Assembly: GCF_000757485.1 (NCBI RefSeq)
Contig: NZ_JPYO01000046.1
Span: forward strand, 283,257-347,256
Length of the DNA stretch: 64,000 nt
Direction of reading: 5' to 3'
From: Achromobacter sp. RTa
GTDB lineage: Bacteria > Pseudomonadota > Gammaproteobacteria > Burkholderiales > Burkholderiaceae_B
Positions 20,335 to 28,500 of the stretch are shown one piece after another. How positions within the stretch are numbered: the stretch's first letter is position 1; every line of letters starts with the position of its first letter. A program made the position numbers and the translations under genes. Below the pieces are notes generated by a model. The model was not told where the DNA came from and ran no database searches. It saw nothing but the letters and a program-made list of their open reading frames with translations.

Positions 20335-20611
20335 GTCGACGCTCCTTGGGCGCCTCCGGGCAAAGCCTGCGCTGTCCGGGCGCAGAAAGAGGCACATTGG
20401 ACGTGAGCATTCCAGCTACAAGGATTTTTATGCGATTTCTCACATTTGTTCCAGGCAAATTTGCGTGTTTGACGCTGCAAAGTCACAGATATGTAACCAC
20501 CCGTATTCATGTTTCCGCGATCGCAACGTTCCATGGCGTGGACGGGACCGTGATGAAACGCCTTGCCGCCGTGGTAGGGTTTGCTTCCCCGTTTCCCTGC
20601 CCTCCTTTCGC
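20335..20611. promoter_or_regulatory. Divergent intergenic region between EAL and FUSC genes
   Basis: About 277 bp, noticeably more AT-rich in its middle (20425-20520) than the flanking genes, as expected for a divergent promoter region. On the plus strand TTGACG at 20469 is followed 15 bp later by TATGTA, a possible but imperfectly spaced -35/-10 pair for the FUSC gene. No clear inverted repeat stands out. The open frame of the FUSC gene runs through this region without a stop, but the sequence lacks start codons with ribosome binding sites in that frame and reads as non-conserved, so I treat it as non-coding. Confidence 0.35.
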
Positions 20612-22735
20612 GTGAAGAATCTGCTTTCCCGCTGGCGCGCTACCGTGCGCAATGTCCTGTGGCTGGACGCCCTGCAAGCCGCCGCGATCAGCGCGGCGCC
20701 AGTCATCCTCGCGGTGCTGGCGCATGAGCCGCGCCTGGGTTGGACCGCCATCGCCGCCTTCTGGGCGTGCTTCGGCGATCCGGGCGGGCCGCTGCGCCAG
20801 CGCGCGGGCGCCATGCTCGCGCTCGGGCTGATCGGCGCCCTGTTTTGCTTCCTGGCCAGCGCCAGCGCCAGTCATCTTTTGTTGCTATTGCCCCTGACCT
20901 TTTTGTGTTGCACGTTCGGCGGCCTGCTGCGGGTGCTGGGCCCGGCGGCGGCCATCGTCGGCACGCTGTTGTCGGCCGGTTTCGTCGTCGCGGCGGAGCT
21001 GCCCGCGCGCACTCTCGCGGAGAGCCTGTCGTATACCCTGTTCTTCCTGGCGGGCGCGGTATGGGCGATCCTGATGACGGCCCTCGTATGGCGGCGGCGC
21101 CCCTGGAAGGACGCCACGCTTGCGGTTGCGCATTGCTACCGCGGCCTGGCGGATTTCGCCGCGGCATTGGCCCATTTGTACTCCGGCCTGGCGCCCGACG
21201 CCGGCCCGCAGGCCTGGAGCGCGGTCACGCGGCCCCATCGCGGCGCCCAGCGGGCCGCGCTGGAAGCCGCGCGGGAGCGCATCCGTGAAGTGCAGGACGC
21301 GCGCCCTTCCCGCCGCGCCCGTTCTCACCAGCTGCTGTACCTGCTGGACAGCGCGGAAGACAGCTTCATCGCGCTGGTCGCGGCCGCGGACCTGCTGGAA
21401 TCCAATGCGCCGCGCTGGCTGGGCCGCAGCGCGGGCGCCCACCTTTCCCACGCGCTGCATCGCTATGCCGCGCTCTGCAATGCCATCGCCAGCACCTCGG
21501 ACGTCAACGACCCCAGGCAGGCCGAGTGCCTGCGCGAGCGGCTGGCGCATTACGGCGAGGGGCTGCGCGAACTGCGCGGCAGCGCGCTGGCCCACGCGCC
21601 CGACCTGGCCGGCATGGCTCCCGTGCTGGATCGCCTGCAGCAGACCGCCCAGGCCGTCGCCCAATCGCTGTTCGATCACGGCAGCACGCCCGCGGCGCCG
21701 GCGCGCGAACGGATGGCGGAACATCCCGCCCGCGACGCCTGGCGCACGCTGCGCCAGAACCTGCGCTTCGAATCCGACGCGTTCCGCCACGCCTTGCGCG
21801 TGGGGGTCGGAGCCACCATTGCCGTTGCCCTGTCCAAGACCTTTGCCGTCAATCACGGCTACTGGATGTCCCTGACGCTGGTATTCATCCTGCAACCCTA
21901 TTTCGCCACCACCTGGCAGCGCACCTTCGAGCGCGTTCTAGGCAGCGTGGCCGGAGCCATTGGCGCATCCCTGCTCGGCCTGCTGCTCGGCACGCCGCTG
22001 TCCGTCGCGCTGGCGGTGCTTCCCATCGCCCTGGGCACGTTCGCCGCGCGCACTATCCACTATGCGCTGTTCACTTTCTTCCTGACTTCCCAGTTCGTGC
22101 TGGTCACCCACATCCAGCAGCCGGAGATTTACGAGCCCACGCTGGCCGCGCTGCGTGCCTTCAACAGCGTGCTGGGAGGCATCCTGGCGCTGTTGGTGGG
22201 CTTTCTGGTCTGGCCGGAGAAGGAGCCTCGCCAACTCGCCGGAGCCCTGGCTCGCGCGCTGGAGCGCCACGCGGCCTACACGCAGGCCCTCGCCGAGCGC
22301 ATAGCGGGCGACCGCGGCGCGCGGGACGTCGTGGGCCTGCGCCGGGAGGCTTGCCTGTCCGCCGACAACGCGCAGGCATCGTTGCAGCGGCTGCAGCAGA
22401 ATCCGGTGCACCGGGACCGCAACGTCGATACGGCGGTGAATCTGCTGAATGCGATGCGGCGCATCACGGCGGCCGGCACCGTGCTGGAAATCCAGCCGCC
22501 CCTGCCCGCCGGCACGCCCGCGGCGGCGGCGCTGCGCGACTATGGCCGGGCACTGGCCGGCGCGCTGCATCCGCAGCCCCCCGCGCCCGGCTCCGACGCG
22601 CGCCCGCCGGGCCTCCCCGGCGCCGTGGCGCAGGCCGGGCCGGGCGTGGCCGGCCCGCTGGACCGCATCGCGCAGCAGGCGCGCCTGATACGCCAACTGC
22701 GCGAACGGGTCGAGCGCGCGCCGCTCTCGCAATAG
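20612..22735 (+). CDS. FUSC-family inner-membrane transporter
   Basis: Predicted inner-membrane protein of the fusaric-acid-resistance/YccS type, a family linked to efflux of aromatic acids. About 707 aa from GTG 20612. Hydrophobic helices cluster in two blocks, residues ~15-150 (for example AAISAAPVILAVLA, LLLLLPLTFLCCTFGGLLRV) and ~400-530 (VGVGATIAVALSKTF, VLGSVAGAIGASLLGLLLG), each followed by a long hydrophilic cytoplasmic part; this two-block plan is typical of FUSC proteins. The start is uncertain: there is no strong ribosome binding site before GTG 20612, but upstream sequence in frame is not protein-like. It is divergent from the EAL gene. No membrane-fusion or outer-membrane partner is adjacent, so substrate is unknown. 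Confidence 0.8.
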   Translation: MKNLLSRWRATVRNVLWLDALQAAAISAAPVILAVLAHEPRLGWTAIAAFWACFGDPGGPLRQRAGAMLALGLIGALFCFLASASASHLLLLLPLTFLCCTFGGLLRVLGPAAAIVGTLLSAGFVVAAELPARTLAESLSYTLFFLAGAVWAILMTALVWRRRPWKDATLAVAHCYRGLADFAAALAHLYSGLAPDAGPQAWSAVTRPHRGAQRAALEAARERIREVQDARPSRRARSHQLLYLLDSAEDSFIALVAAADLLESNAPRWLGRSAGAHLSHALHRYAALCNAIASTSDVNDPRQAECLRERLAHYGEGLRELRGSALAHAPDLAGMAPVLDRLQQTAQAVAQSLFDHGSTPAAPARERMAEHPARDAWRTLRQNLRFESDAFRHALRVGVGATIAVALSKTFAVNHGYWMSLTLVFILQPYFATTWQRTFERVLGSVAGAIGASLLGLLLGTPLSVALAVLPIALGTFAARTIHYALFTFFLTSQFVLVTHIQQPEIYEPTLAALRAFNSVLGGILALLVGFLVWPEKEPRQLAGALARALERHAAYTQALAERIAGDRGARDVVGLRREACLSADNAQASLQRLQQNPVHRDRNVDTAVNLLNAMRRITAAGTVLEIQPPLPAGTPAAAALRDYGRALAGALHPQPPAPGSDARPPGLPGAVAQAGPGVAGPLDRIAQQARLIRQLRERVERAPLSQ

Positions 22736-22774
22736 GGCCGGAGTTTGCGCCATGTCCGGGAAACTGGCGGCGTC

Positions 22775-22788
22775 TTGACCGGCATCAA
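22775..22788 (+). promoter_or_regulatory. FNR/Anr-type binding site upstream of universal stress gene
   Basis: TTGACCGGCATCAA matches the FNR/Anr consensus TTGAT-N4-ATCAA except for one base (C for T at position 5). Its centre is 69.5 bp before the start codon. With the usual -41.5 activator geometry, transcription would start near 22823 and the -10 element would fall on AACGAT (22811-22816), leaving a 28-nt leader that contains AGGAGG. Seen: the motif and spacing. Known: Anr/FNR often drives usp genes in Pseudomonas and relatives. Inferred: low-oxygen induction of the downstream gene. Confidence 0.55.
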
Positions 22789-22850
22789 TGGCCATTCCCC
22801 GGGAACGCGCAACGATATGGGTATCGGACGCCCAACCCTAGGAGGCCTAT

Positions 22851-23684
22851 ATGTACCGCCGTATTTCCGTCCATCTGGACCATGGATTCGACTGCAAGCG
22901 CCGCATCGACGCGGCGCTCGCCATGGCCAAGCGCCACAAGGCCGAACTGGTCGGCATCTACGCCAACGCCGCTCCGCCGCAGTACTACTACGGAGAGTCC
23001 GTGCTCATGTCCCGGGCCACCGCCGTCATGAAAGAGATCCAGACCCAAAGCCGGGACGCGGTGCAGAACGGCTTCCTGGCCTCGGCGGCGGCTTCCGACG
23101 TGCCTGCCGTGGTGCGCGCGGGGGAATCCTCGCCCAGCGCCACCGTGGCCCTGTTGGGGCGCACCAGCGACCTGATCATCGTCAGCCAGGAAAACCGCCA
23201 GGACGTCGAAGCGGCCCATGAAATCGAATTCGTGGAACAGACGCTGCTGACGGCCGGCCGGCCGGTCCTGGCGCTGCCGGCCAGCGGCGATTTCCCCGTG
23301 ATCGGCGACCGCGTGCTGTGCTGCTGGGACGGCAGCCGCGAGGCCGCGCGCGCTCTGGCGGACGCCGCGCCCATTCTGCGCCTGGCCTCGCACATGATCG
23401 TGCTGACGATGGACGAAGGCGAATCCACCGGCAAGGGCGATATCCCGTTCGATGACCTCGCCAGCTACTGCGTGGCCCAGGGCATGCCCGCGCCCGAGCA
23501 CGTGCGCCGCGACGTCAAGGGGGTGGGCGTGGGCAGCACCATCCTGAACGCCGCCGCCGACTACAGCGCGGACCTGCTCGTCATGGGCGCCTACGGCCAC
23601 AGCAAGTTCCGCCAATGGGCGCTGGGCGGCGCCACCGCATCCATCCTGAAGAGCATGACCGTGCCGGTCATGTTCTCCCACTAG
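22851..23684 (+). CDS. Universal stress protein (tandem UspA type)
   Basis: Cytoplasmic stress protein of 277 aa, long enough for two UspA folds. The second carries the ATP-binding signature G-x2-G-x9-G-(S/T) as MGAYGHSKFRQWALGGATAS near residue 245, followed by the usual hydrophobic end MTVPVMFSH. The first half starts MYRRISVHLDHGFDCKRRID, a degenerate Usp N-terminus, and lacks a clear nucleotide-binding loop. ATG 22851 is preceded by a perfect AGGAGG (22840-22845). An FNR/Anr-like site lies upstream at 22775-22788, suggesting induction under oxygen limitation. It is convergent with the 2-hydroxyacid dehydrogenase gene, 23 bp away. Confidence 0.9.
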   Translation: MYRRISVHLDHGFDCKRRIDAALAMAKRHKAELVGIYANAAPPQYYYGESVLMSRATAVMKEIQTQSRDAVQNGFLASAAASDVPAVVRAGESSPSATVALLGRTSDLIIVSQENRQDVEAAHEIEFVEQTLLTAGRPVLALPASGDFPVIGDRVLCCWDGSREAARALADAAPILRLASHMIVLTMDEGESTGKGDIPFDDLASYCVAQGMPAPEHVRRDVKGVGVGSTILNAAADYSADLLVMGAYGHSKFRQWALGGATASILKSMTVPVMFSH

Positions 23685-23707
23685 CAGAAACGCCCGGCGG
23701 ACAGGCG

Positions 23708-24649
23708 CTAGCCCGCCGCCACCGGCGTCAGGACGGGCTTGCCGGCGAAATGCGCGGTGGCGTTATCCAGGAACAGCGCCACGGTGGCGTCCACCGCTTC
23801 CGGGGAGCGGCCCGCGCTGTGCGGAGTCAGCACCACGTTGTCCAGCCGCTTCAAGGCGGCGGGGATCTCCGGCTCGCCTTCCACCACGTCGAGGCCGGCG
23901 CCGGCCAGGCGCCCCTCCTCCAGCGCGGCGATCAGCGCCTGCGTATCGACCACGCTGCCCCGCGCGATATTGACCAGATAACCGCCGGGGCCCAGGGCTT
24001 CCAGCACCTGGGCGTCCACCAGGTGCCGCGTGCCCGCGCCGCCGGGCGTGGCCACGACCAGGAAATCCGACGCTGCGGCGAGCGCCCGCGCACTGTCGAA
24101 ATAGGCATAGCCGGTTTCCGGCCGCGCGCGCCGGCTGTAATAGCCGACCTGCATGCCGAAACCGTTGGCGCCTCGCCTGGCGATCTCCAGCCCGATGGTG
24201 CCCAGCCCCAGTATCCCCAGCCGCTTGCCGGTGATCTGCGGCCCCATGAAACCGCTCCAATGGCCCTGGCGCACCCAGGCGTCCGCCTGCGGCAGGCGGC
24301 GCGCGGCGCCCAGGAGCAACGCCATCGCGTGGTCGGCCACCGCCACCGCATTGGCGCCCGGTCCGTTCGTAACCACGATGCCGCGCTCGCGCGCCGCGGC
24401 GATATCGATGTTTTCGTAGCCCACGCCCAGCGAGCACACCATTTCCAGCTTCGGCAGCGCCGCCATCTCGTCCGCGAGGAAACCGGTGGCTCCGCGAGTC
24501 AGCACGATGCGGATCTCGGCGGCGCGATCGCGGATCGCGCTGGCCCGCGACTCGGCGGTGGGGGCATAGATGGCGCGAAAGCCGCGCGCTTCGAAGGCAG
24601 GCAGGTAATCCTGCACGCTTTCTATCAGGATAAGCAGGGGTATGGTCAT
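23708..24649 (-). CDS. D-2-hydroxyacid dehydrogenase (NAD(P)-dependent)
   Basis: Reduces a 2-keto acid to a D-2-hydroxy acid or the reverse; similar to glyoxylate/hydroxypyruvate reductases. The 313-aa product has the Rossmann motif LGILGLGTIGLEIARR, the substrate/NAD loop VNIARGSVVDTQAL with its catalytic Arg, the Glu in DVVEGEPEIP and the catalytic His in VVLTPHSAGRSPE. I start it at MTIPLLILIES (24649) because the fold begins there; the frame continues 23 codons upstream into low-complexity sequence. No strong ribosome binding site decides the start. It is monocistronic, between the stress protein and DUF3309 genes. Exact substrate cannot be told from sequence. Confidence 0.88.
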   Translation of the reverse strand: MTIPLLILIESVQDYLPAFEARGFRAIYAPTAESRASAIRDRAAEIRIVLTRGATGFLADEMAALPKLEMVCSLGVGYENIDIAAARERGIVVTNGPGANAVAVADHAMALLLGAARRLPQADAWVRQGHWSGFMGPQITGKRLGILGLGTIGLEIARRGANGFGMQVGYYSRRARPETGYAYFDSARALAAASDFLVVATPGGAGTRHLVDAQVLEALGPGGYLVNIARGSVVDTQALIAALEEGRLAGAGLDVVEGEPEIPAALKRLDNVVLTPHSAGRSPEAVDATVALFLDNATAHFAGKPVLTPVAAG

Positions 24650-24820
24650 GTCGGGAATGCCGCGGATGGCGGCGCTGCGCAAAAAACCGGGGCATATTAC
24701 GCCTCCCCTTGCGCGCACGCCACCCGCCGGCCTCCCGGGACGCGCCGGCAGGACGCCGGCCCGCGCGGATCCTGCCCCGCGCGGGCGCGGGATTGAACGG
24801 CTTGAACGTTCGGCGGGCCG

Positions 24821-24973
24821 CTACAGGCGCCCTGTCAGCAGCATGACGATCAGCACGATCAGCAGGATGCCCAGGATGCCGCTCGGGTAGTAGCCCCAGC
24901 CGCGGCTGTACGGCCAGGCAGGGACGGCGCCCACCAGCAGCAGGATGAGGATGATCAGCAGAATGGTCGACAT
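24821..24973 (-). CDS. DUF3309 small membrane protein
   Basis: A 50-aa protein, MSTILLIILILLLVGAVPAW at the N-terminus and ending VLIVMLLTGRL. Two hydrophobic segments flank a short central PYSRGWGYYPSG loop, which is the DUF3309 pattern. It would sit in the inner membrane as a hairpin. The start ATG 24973 is preceded on the minus strand by AAGGAG eight bases upstream. Members occur in many proteobacteria, often beside stress genes, and have no assigned function. Here it lies among other tiny stress-type genes. Confidence 0.85.
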   Translation of the reverse strand: MSTILLIILILLLVGAVPAWPYSRGWGYYPSGILGILLIVLIVMLLTGRL

Positions 24974-25022
24974 GGCGACTCCTTGTCTTTATCGATTCGA
25001 GTTCTGGGATGGCGGATGGGCA

Positions 25023-25184
25023 TCACTTCCCCGGAGGGGTGATTTCCTTGCCCGGCGGCGACAGCGGGGGCAGATCGACGTCCGGCTCGTCGGTGTCGGG
25101 ATCCACGGGCAGATCGCCCGGTGGCGAGCCCGGCGGGATCGGGTCCGGCTTGGGTGGAACGTGCATGTGTATGGCGGGTTGCAT
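25023..25184 (-). CDS. Small Pro/Asp-rich protein
   Basis: A 53-aa acidic, proline-rich polypeptide beginning MQPAIHMHVPPKPDPIPPG and ending EITPPGK. About one third of residues are Pro. No signal peptide, Cys or membrane segment. ATG 25184 has AGGAGG a few bases upstream on the minus strand, an optimal ribosome binding site, which is the main support for it being a real gene. The regular PPG/PDP spacing predicts an extended polyproline-like chain. It lies between the DUF3309 gene (same strand) and topoisomerase IB (divergent). No family recognised and no function proposed. Confidence 0.65.
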   Translation of the reverse strand: MQPAIHMHVPPKPDPIPPGSPPGDLPVDPDTDEPDVDLPPLSPPGKEITPPGK

Positions 25185-25292
25185 GACAGCCTCCTGTGGG
25201 AATCCCATGCCACTGGAGCAAGTCCCGTTCCCGGCCGGGTCCGGGCACGCCGGATGCTGGTAGCCCCGCCGCCGCCCGAGCCTGGAGCCCCG

Positions 25293-26372
25293 ATGCCGCT
25301 TACGCCTTCCGCCCCGTCCGAGCCGGACCTGGTCTACGTGGACGACACCCAGGCGGGATACCGCCGCACGCGGCTCAACGGCCATGCGTTCGCCTATCTG
25401 GACACGCGCGGAAAGCGCATCCGCAACGCTCGCGAAATCGCGCGCATCGATGCGCTGGCGATACCGCCGGCCTACGAACAGGTCTGGATCTGCCCTTCGC
25501 CTTACGGTCACCTGCAAGCCACGGGGCGGGATGCCCGCGGCCGCAAGCAGTACCGCTACCATCCGGGCTGGACCGCCGTGCGCGACGCGGACAAATACCA
25601 GAGCCTCGCGGCATTCGCGCGGGCGCTGCCCCGCATCCGCCGGCGGATGGAACGCGACCTGGACAGCCCCGGCCTGTCGGAGAACAAGGTGATCGCCGCG
25701 CTGGTGCGCCTGCTTGAAGCCACCCTGATCCGCATCGGGGCGCGTGAATACGCGCGCGCGAATAAGTCCTACGGGCTTACCACGCTCAAGCGCCGCCACG
25801 CCAGCGTGGCCGGCAGCCGGATCCGCTTCCGTTTCCACGGCAAAAGCGGCGTGCCCCATGACGTGACCCTGGCCGACCGGCGGGTGGCGCGCATCATCAA
25901 GCGCTGCCTGGACATTCCGGGCCAGCAACTGTTCCAGTACCAGGATGAAGAAGGCGGCAGCCACCCGGTGGACTCCGGCGCGGTCAATGCCTATTTGAGG
26001 GACGCCGGGGCGGCGGATTTCACGGCCAAGCACTACCGTACCTGGGCGGGGTCGGTGCTGGCCTACGGCGCCCTGCAGGACCGCCCTGCGAAAGACGAGA
26101 ACGAGGCCCGCAAAACGGTGGTGGACGTCATCCGGCAAGTGTCGAAGCGCCTTGCGAACACGCCCGCGGTATGCCGCGCCTGCTACGTGCACCCCGCCAT
26201 CCTCGAGGCTTACCTGGCCGGCCGCCTGCCTCGGCGCAAGGCCGCGCCGGCCAGTCCCCGGGGGCTGAACGCGGACGAGCGTCGCTTGCTCGCTTTCCTG
26301 CAAGACGCGCCCGAAGCCGCGGCGCGAAAAACGCCGGCCGGCCTCCCGAAGCGCGGGTCACAGAATCGATGA
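25293..26372 (+). CDS. DNA topoisomerase IB
   Basis: Poxvirus-like type IB topoisomerase of 359 aa that relaxes supercoils by transient 3'-phosphotyrosyl nicks. The N-terminal domain includes GKRIRNAREIARIDALAIPPAYEQVWICP and ATGRDARGRKQYRYHPGW. The catalytic domain has the RLxxxxxRIGAREYA region, the FTAKHYRTWAGSVLA motif and the nucleophile Tyr in AVCRACYVHPAILEAYL near residue 305. I use ATG 25293 with GGAG upstream; ATG 25254 in the same frame is an alternative adding 13 residues. Bacterial TopIB genes are commonly found with Ku/LigD and stress genes, as here. Family call secure. Confidence 0.92.
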   Translation: MPLTPSAPSEPDLVYVDDTQAGYRRTRLNGHAFAYLDTRGKRIRNAREIARIDALAIPPAYEQVWICPSPYGHLQATGRDARGRKQYRYHPGWTAVRDADKYQSLAAFARALPRIRRRMERDLDSPGLSENKVIAALVRLLEATLIRIGAREYARANKSYGLTTLKRRHASVAGSRIRFRFHGKSGVPHDVTLADRRVARIIKRCLDIPGQQLFQYQDEEGGSHPVDSGAVNAYLRDAGAADFTAKHYRTWAGSVLAYGALQDRPAKDENEARKTVVDVIRQVSKRLANTPAVCRACYVHPAILEAYLAGRLPRRKAAPASPRGLNADERRLLAFLQDAPEAAARKTPAGLPKRGSQNR

Positions 26373-26609
26373 GCGCGCGTTCTTGGCGCGCGGCTGCGGC
26401 GCGGAGCCGTCCGCCCAGTTCGATTCCGTGCGGTTGTCGGCCGCGGCGCGCGTATCGCGCGCGGCCTCGTCAGGTGTGGAGGGGTCTGGTTTACCCGGCA
26501 TGCGTGGAACGTCGACGGGGCCGCGCGGCGGCAGTATCTTAGCGTTGTCTTCCGCTTGTTTGCGCGCGCGGGCCGTCTTCGCCTGGCGGGGTGCGGATGC
26601 GGGTTTCAT
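26358..26609 (-). CDS. Small basic hydrophilic protein
   Basis: An 83-aa protein rich in Ala, Arg, Lys, Pro and Asp, starting MKPASAPRQAKTARARKQAE and ending NARSSIL. There is no membrane segment or Cys. ATG 26609 is preceded on the minus strand by CAGGAGACACCC, a good ribosome binding site. Its 3' end overlaps the end of the topoisomerase IB gene by 15 bp in convergent orientation. Composition suggests a disordered protein. A tract reading PDPSTPDEAARDTRAAADNR is the only segment with some regularity. No family recognised. Confidence 0.6.
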   Translation of the reverse strand: MKPASAPRQAKTARARKQAEDNAKILPPRGPVDVPRMPGKPDPSTPDEAARDTRAAADNRTESNWADGSAPQPRAKNARSSIL

Positions 26610-26756
26610 GGGTGTCTCCTGTGGGGTTCAATCCCTCATCCTACGGCGCCCGGCCGTCGGAGAAAACGTCCGGCGCGGCCAATTTGCAAGCGGATGTGCC
26701 CGCGCGCCCAAGGCGCGCCGTTCGCGGGGAGGCACGGCGGCTCACAAGGAGATGCA

Positions 26757-27086
26757 ATGCGAGACCCAAATTTCGAGCAATGTGTGCAAGCCTGTTATGA
26801 ATGCGCAGTGGCATGCGACGTGTGCGCCGCCATGTGCCTGGAAGACGAGCCCGCGCGCATGAGGCATTGCATCGGCCTGTGCACCGATTGCGCGGCAGTC
26901 TGCAGGCTGTGCGCGGCAATGCTGGCGCGCAACGGCGAATTCTCCACCGCGCTGTGCACTTTATGCGCGCTGGTCTGCGAATCCTGCGCGCGCGAATGCT
27001 CGGCCCACGGCGCCCGCCATTGCCAGATCTGCGCGGGCGCGTGCCTGAGCTGCACGCTGGCATGCCGCGACATGCTCGAACCGTAA
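26757..27086 (+). CDS. Cys-rich four-helix-bundle copper-binding protein (DUF326)
   Basis: A 109-aa cytosolic protein with Cys repeated every three to four residues along amphipathic helices: FEQCVQACYECAVACDVCAA, LCTDCAAVCRLCAA, LCALVCESCARECS and CQICAGACLSCTLACRDM. This is the DUF326/Csp pattern, in which many Cys face the core of a four-helix bundle and bind Cu(I). There is no Tat or Sec signal, so it resembles the cytosolic Csp3 class rather than exported Csp1. ATG 26757 has AAGGAG seven bases upstream. The next gene follows on the same strand 75 bp later. Copper storage is inferred from the family. Confidence 0.87.
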   Translation: MRDPNFEQCVQACYECAVACDVCAAMCLEDEPARMRHCIGLCTDCAAVCRLCAAMLARNGEFSTALCTLCALVCESCARECSAHGARHCQICAGACLSCTLACRDMLEP

Positions 27087-27161
27087 TTGCCCGACCAGCC
27101 GCGCGGCCGCCCGGGCCGGCCTGCGCAGGCGCATTTCCAGCCCGACCGTCAGGAGCTTTCG

Positions 27162-27503
27162 ATGGCCACTACGAATACCCCCCTGCCCTCCGACTTCCCC
27201 GAGAACGGCCCGGACAACAGCGGCGTGCGCCGCCGCGGACGGCATCCCGAATCCTGGATCGATGAACTGGAGGCCACGCTCAACGACAAGGACGCCACGG
27301 ACCTGGAGGCGCTCAGGTCCCGGCTCTCGGAACAGCTGCGGGCCACGCGGCGCAGCCTGCGCGACGCATCCGACAACGCGGGCGACCTGATGCGCGAAAC
27401 CATCGACTGCACGGAGGAATACATACACGCCCGGCCGTGGCAGGCGATCGGACTCGTCGCTGGCGCGGCCTTCCTGTTCGGCGTGGTGGTGGGCCGCCAA
27501 TAA
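27162..27503 (+). CDS. DUF883 (ElaB/YqjD-type) membrane-anchored protein
   Basis: A 113-aa protein with a soluble helical body (SWIDELEATLNDKDATDLEA, LSEQLRATRRSLRDASDNAG) and one C-terminal membrane anchor IGLVAGAAFLFGVVVGRQ, the tail-anchored plan of ElaB/YqjD/YgaM. The conserved ARPWQAIG before the anchor matches the family motif ENPW-x-VG. E. coli members bind ribosomes and localise them to the inner membrane in stationary phase under RpoS; that role is only inferred here. ATG 27162 follows AGGAG by seven bases; upstream in-frame sequence is Pro/Arg-rich and not protein-like. Confidence 0.87.
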   Translation: MATTNTPLPSDFPENGPDNSGVRRRGRHPESWIDELEATLNDKDATDLEALRSRLSEQLRATRRSLRDASDNAGDLMRETIDCTEEYIHARPWQAIGLVAGAAFLFGVVVGRQ

Positions 27504-27603
27504 AGGAAAGAAGGCGCGGCCGAAGCCGGCGGCGGCGCCCTTGCGGCCGGCCGCCGGGCACGCGCCTTGCTGCTCATTGCGTCCCCGACAACAGGAGCCG
27601 GCC

Positions 27604-28491
27604 ATGGCGCGAACCATATGGAAAGGCGCTATCTCGTTCGGCCTCGTGCATGTGCCCATCGTCGTCCATGCGGCCACGCGGCCGCACAGGCTGGATTTCG
27701 ACTGGATAGACCGGCGCGACAACGCGCCGGTCGGCTACCAGCGCATCAACAAGCGCACCGGCAAAGCCATCGCCTCGGAAGATATCGTCAAGGGCTATGA
27801 ATACGAGAAAGGCGAATACGTCTACATGAATGACGAGGACTTCAAACGCGCCAACGTAGCCGCCACCCAGACAGTGGAGATCCAGGGCTTCGTCGACGCG
27901 GCTGAAGTGCCCATCTATTACTACGACACCCCTTATTACCTTGCGCCCGACCGCCGCGGCGAAAAGGGCTACGTGCTGCTGCGCGAGGTGCTGAGACGCG
28001 CAGGCAGGCTGGGCCTGGCGCGCGTCGTCCTGCACACCCGCCAGTACCTGTGCGCGCTGCTGCCTCAGGGCGAGGCGCTGATGCTCATCACCCTGCGCTA
28101 CGCCGACGAAATCCTGTCCGCGGACGAGTTGGACCTGCCCGGCGGCAAAGAGGCCGCGCCCGCGGCGCGCGAACGCGACATGGCGATGCGGCTGGTGGAC
28201 GATATGACCACGCCCTGGGATCCCGAGGCCTACCGCGACGACTACCGCGAAGATCTGCTGGAAGCCATCGACAAGAAGATCAAGGCCGGCAAGACCCACG
28301 TCCTGACCGAGCCGGATGAAAAGCGGCCCCGCGAATCCGCCAAGGTGATCGATCTGATGTCGCTGCTCAAGCAGAGCATCGAACAGCGCGGCTCGCGGCC
28401 CGCGAAGGCCGCGCCCGCCAAAAAGCGCGCGCCTGCCAAAAAGGCCGCGGCGCGCAAGTCCCCCGCGGGCAGCCGGCGCAAGGCGGCATAA
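27604..28491 (+). CDS. ku: Ku protein for non-homologous end joining
   Basis: Homodimeric ring that binds double-strand DNA ends and recruits LigD. The 295-aa protein begins with the canonical MARTIWKGAISFGLVHVPI and contains YVYMNDEDFKRA, YYYDTPYYLAPDRRGEKGY and the C-terminal bridging region MAMRLVDDMTTPWDPEAYRD. It ends in a Lys/Ala/Pro tail (AKKRAPAKKAAARKSPAGSR) like histone H1, known in bacterial Ku to add DNA contacts. ATG 27604 has CAGGAG eight bases upstream. LigD starts ten bases after its stop, so the two form a two-gene repair operon. Confidence 0.96.
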   Translation: MARTIWKGAISFGLVHVPIVVHAATRPHRLDFDWIDRRDNAPVGYQRINKRTGKAIASEDIVKGYEYEKGEYVYMNDEDFKRANVAATQTVEIQGFVDAAEVPIYYYDTPYYLAPDRRGEKGYVLLREVLRRAGRLGLARVVLHTRQYLCALLPQGEALMLITLRYADEILSADELDLPGGKEAAPAARERDMAMRLVDDMTTPWDPEAYRDDYREDLLEAIDKKIKAGKTHVLTEPDEKRPRESAKVIDLMSLLKQSIEQRGSRPAKAAPAKKRAPAKKAAARKSPAGSRRKAA

Positions 28492-28500
28492 GGAAACTCC

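Noticed and set aside
24642-24890. An 82-codon plus-strand frame overlapping the 2-hydroxyacid dehydrogenase promoter
   Set aside because: Low-complexity sequence without a ribosome site, overlapping both a dehydrogenase and a DUF3309 gene on the other strand.
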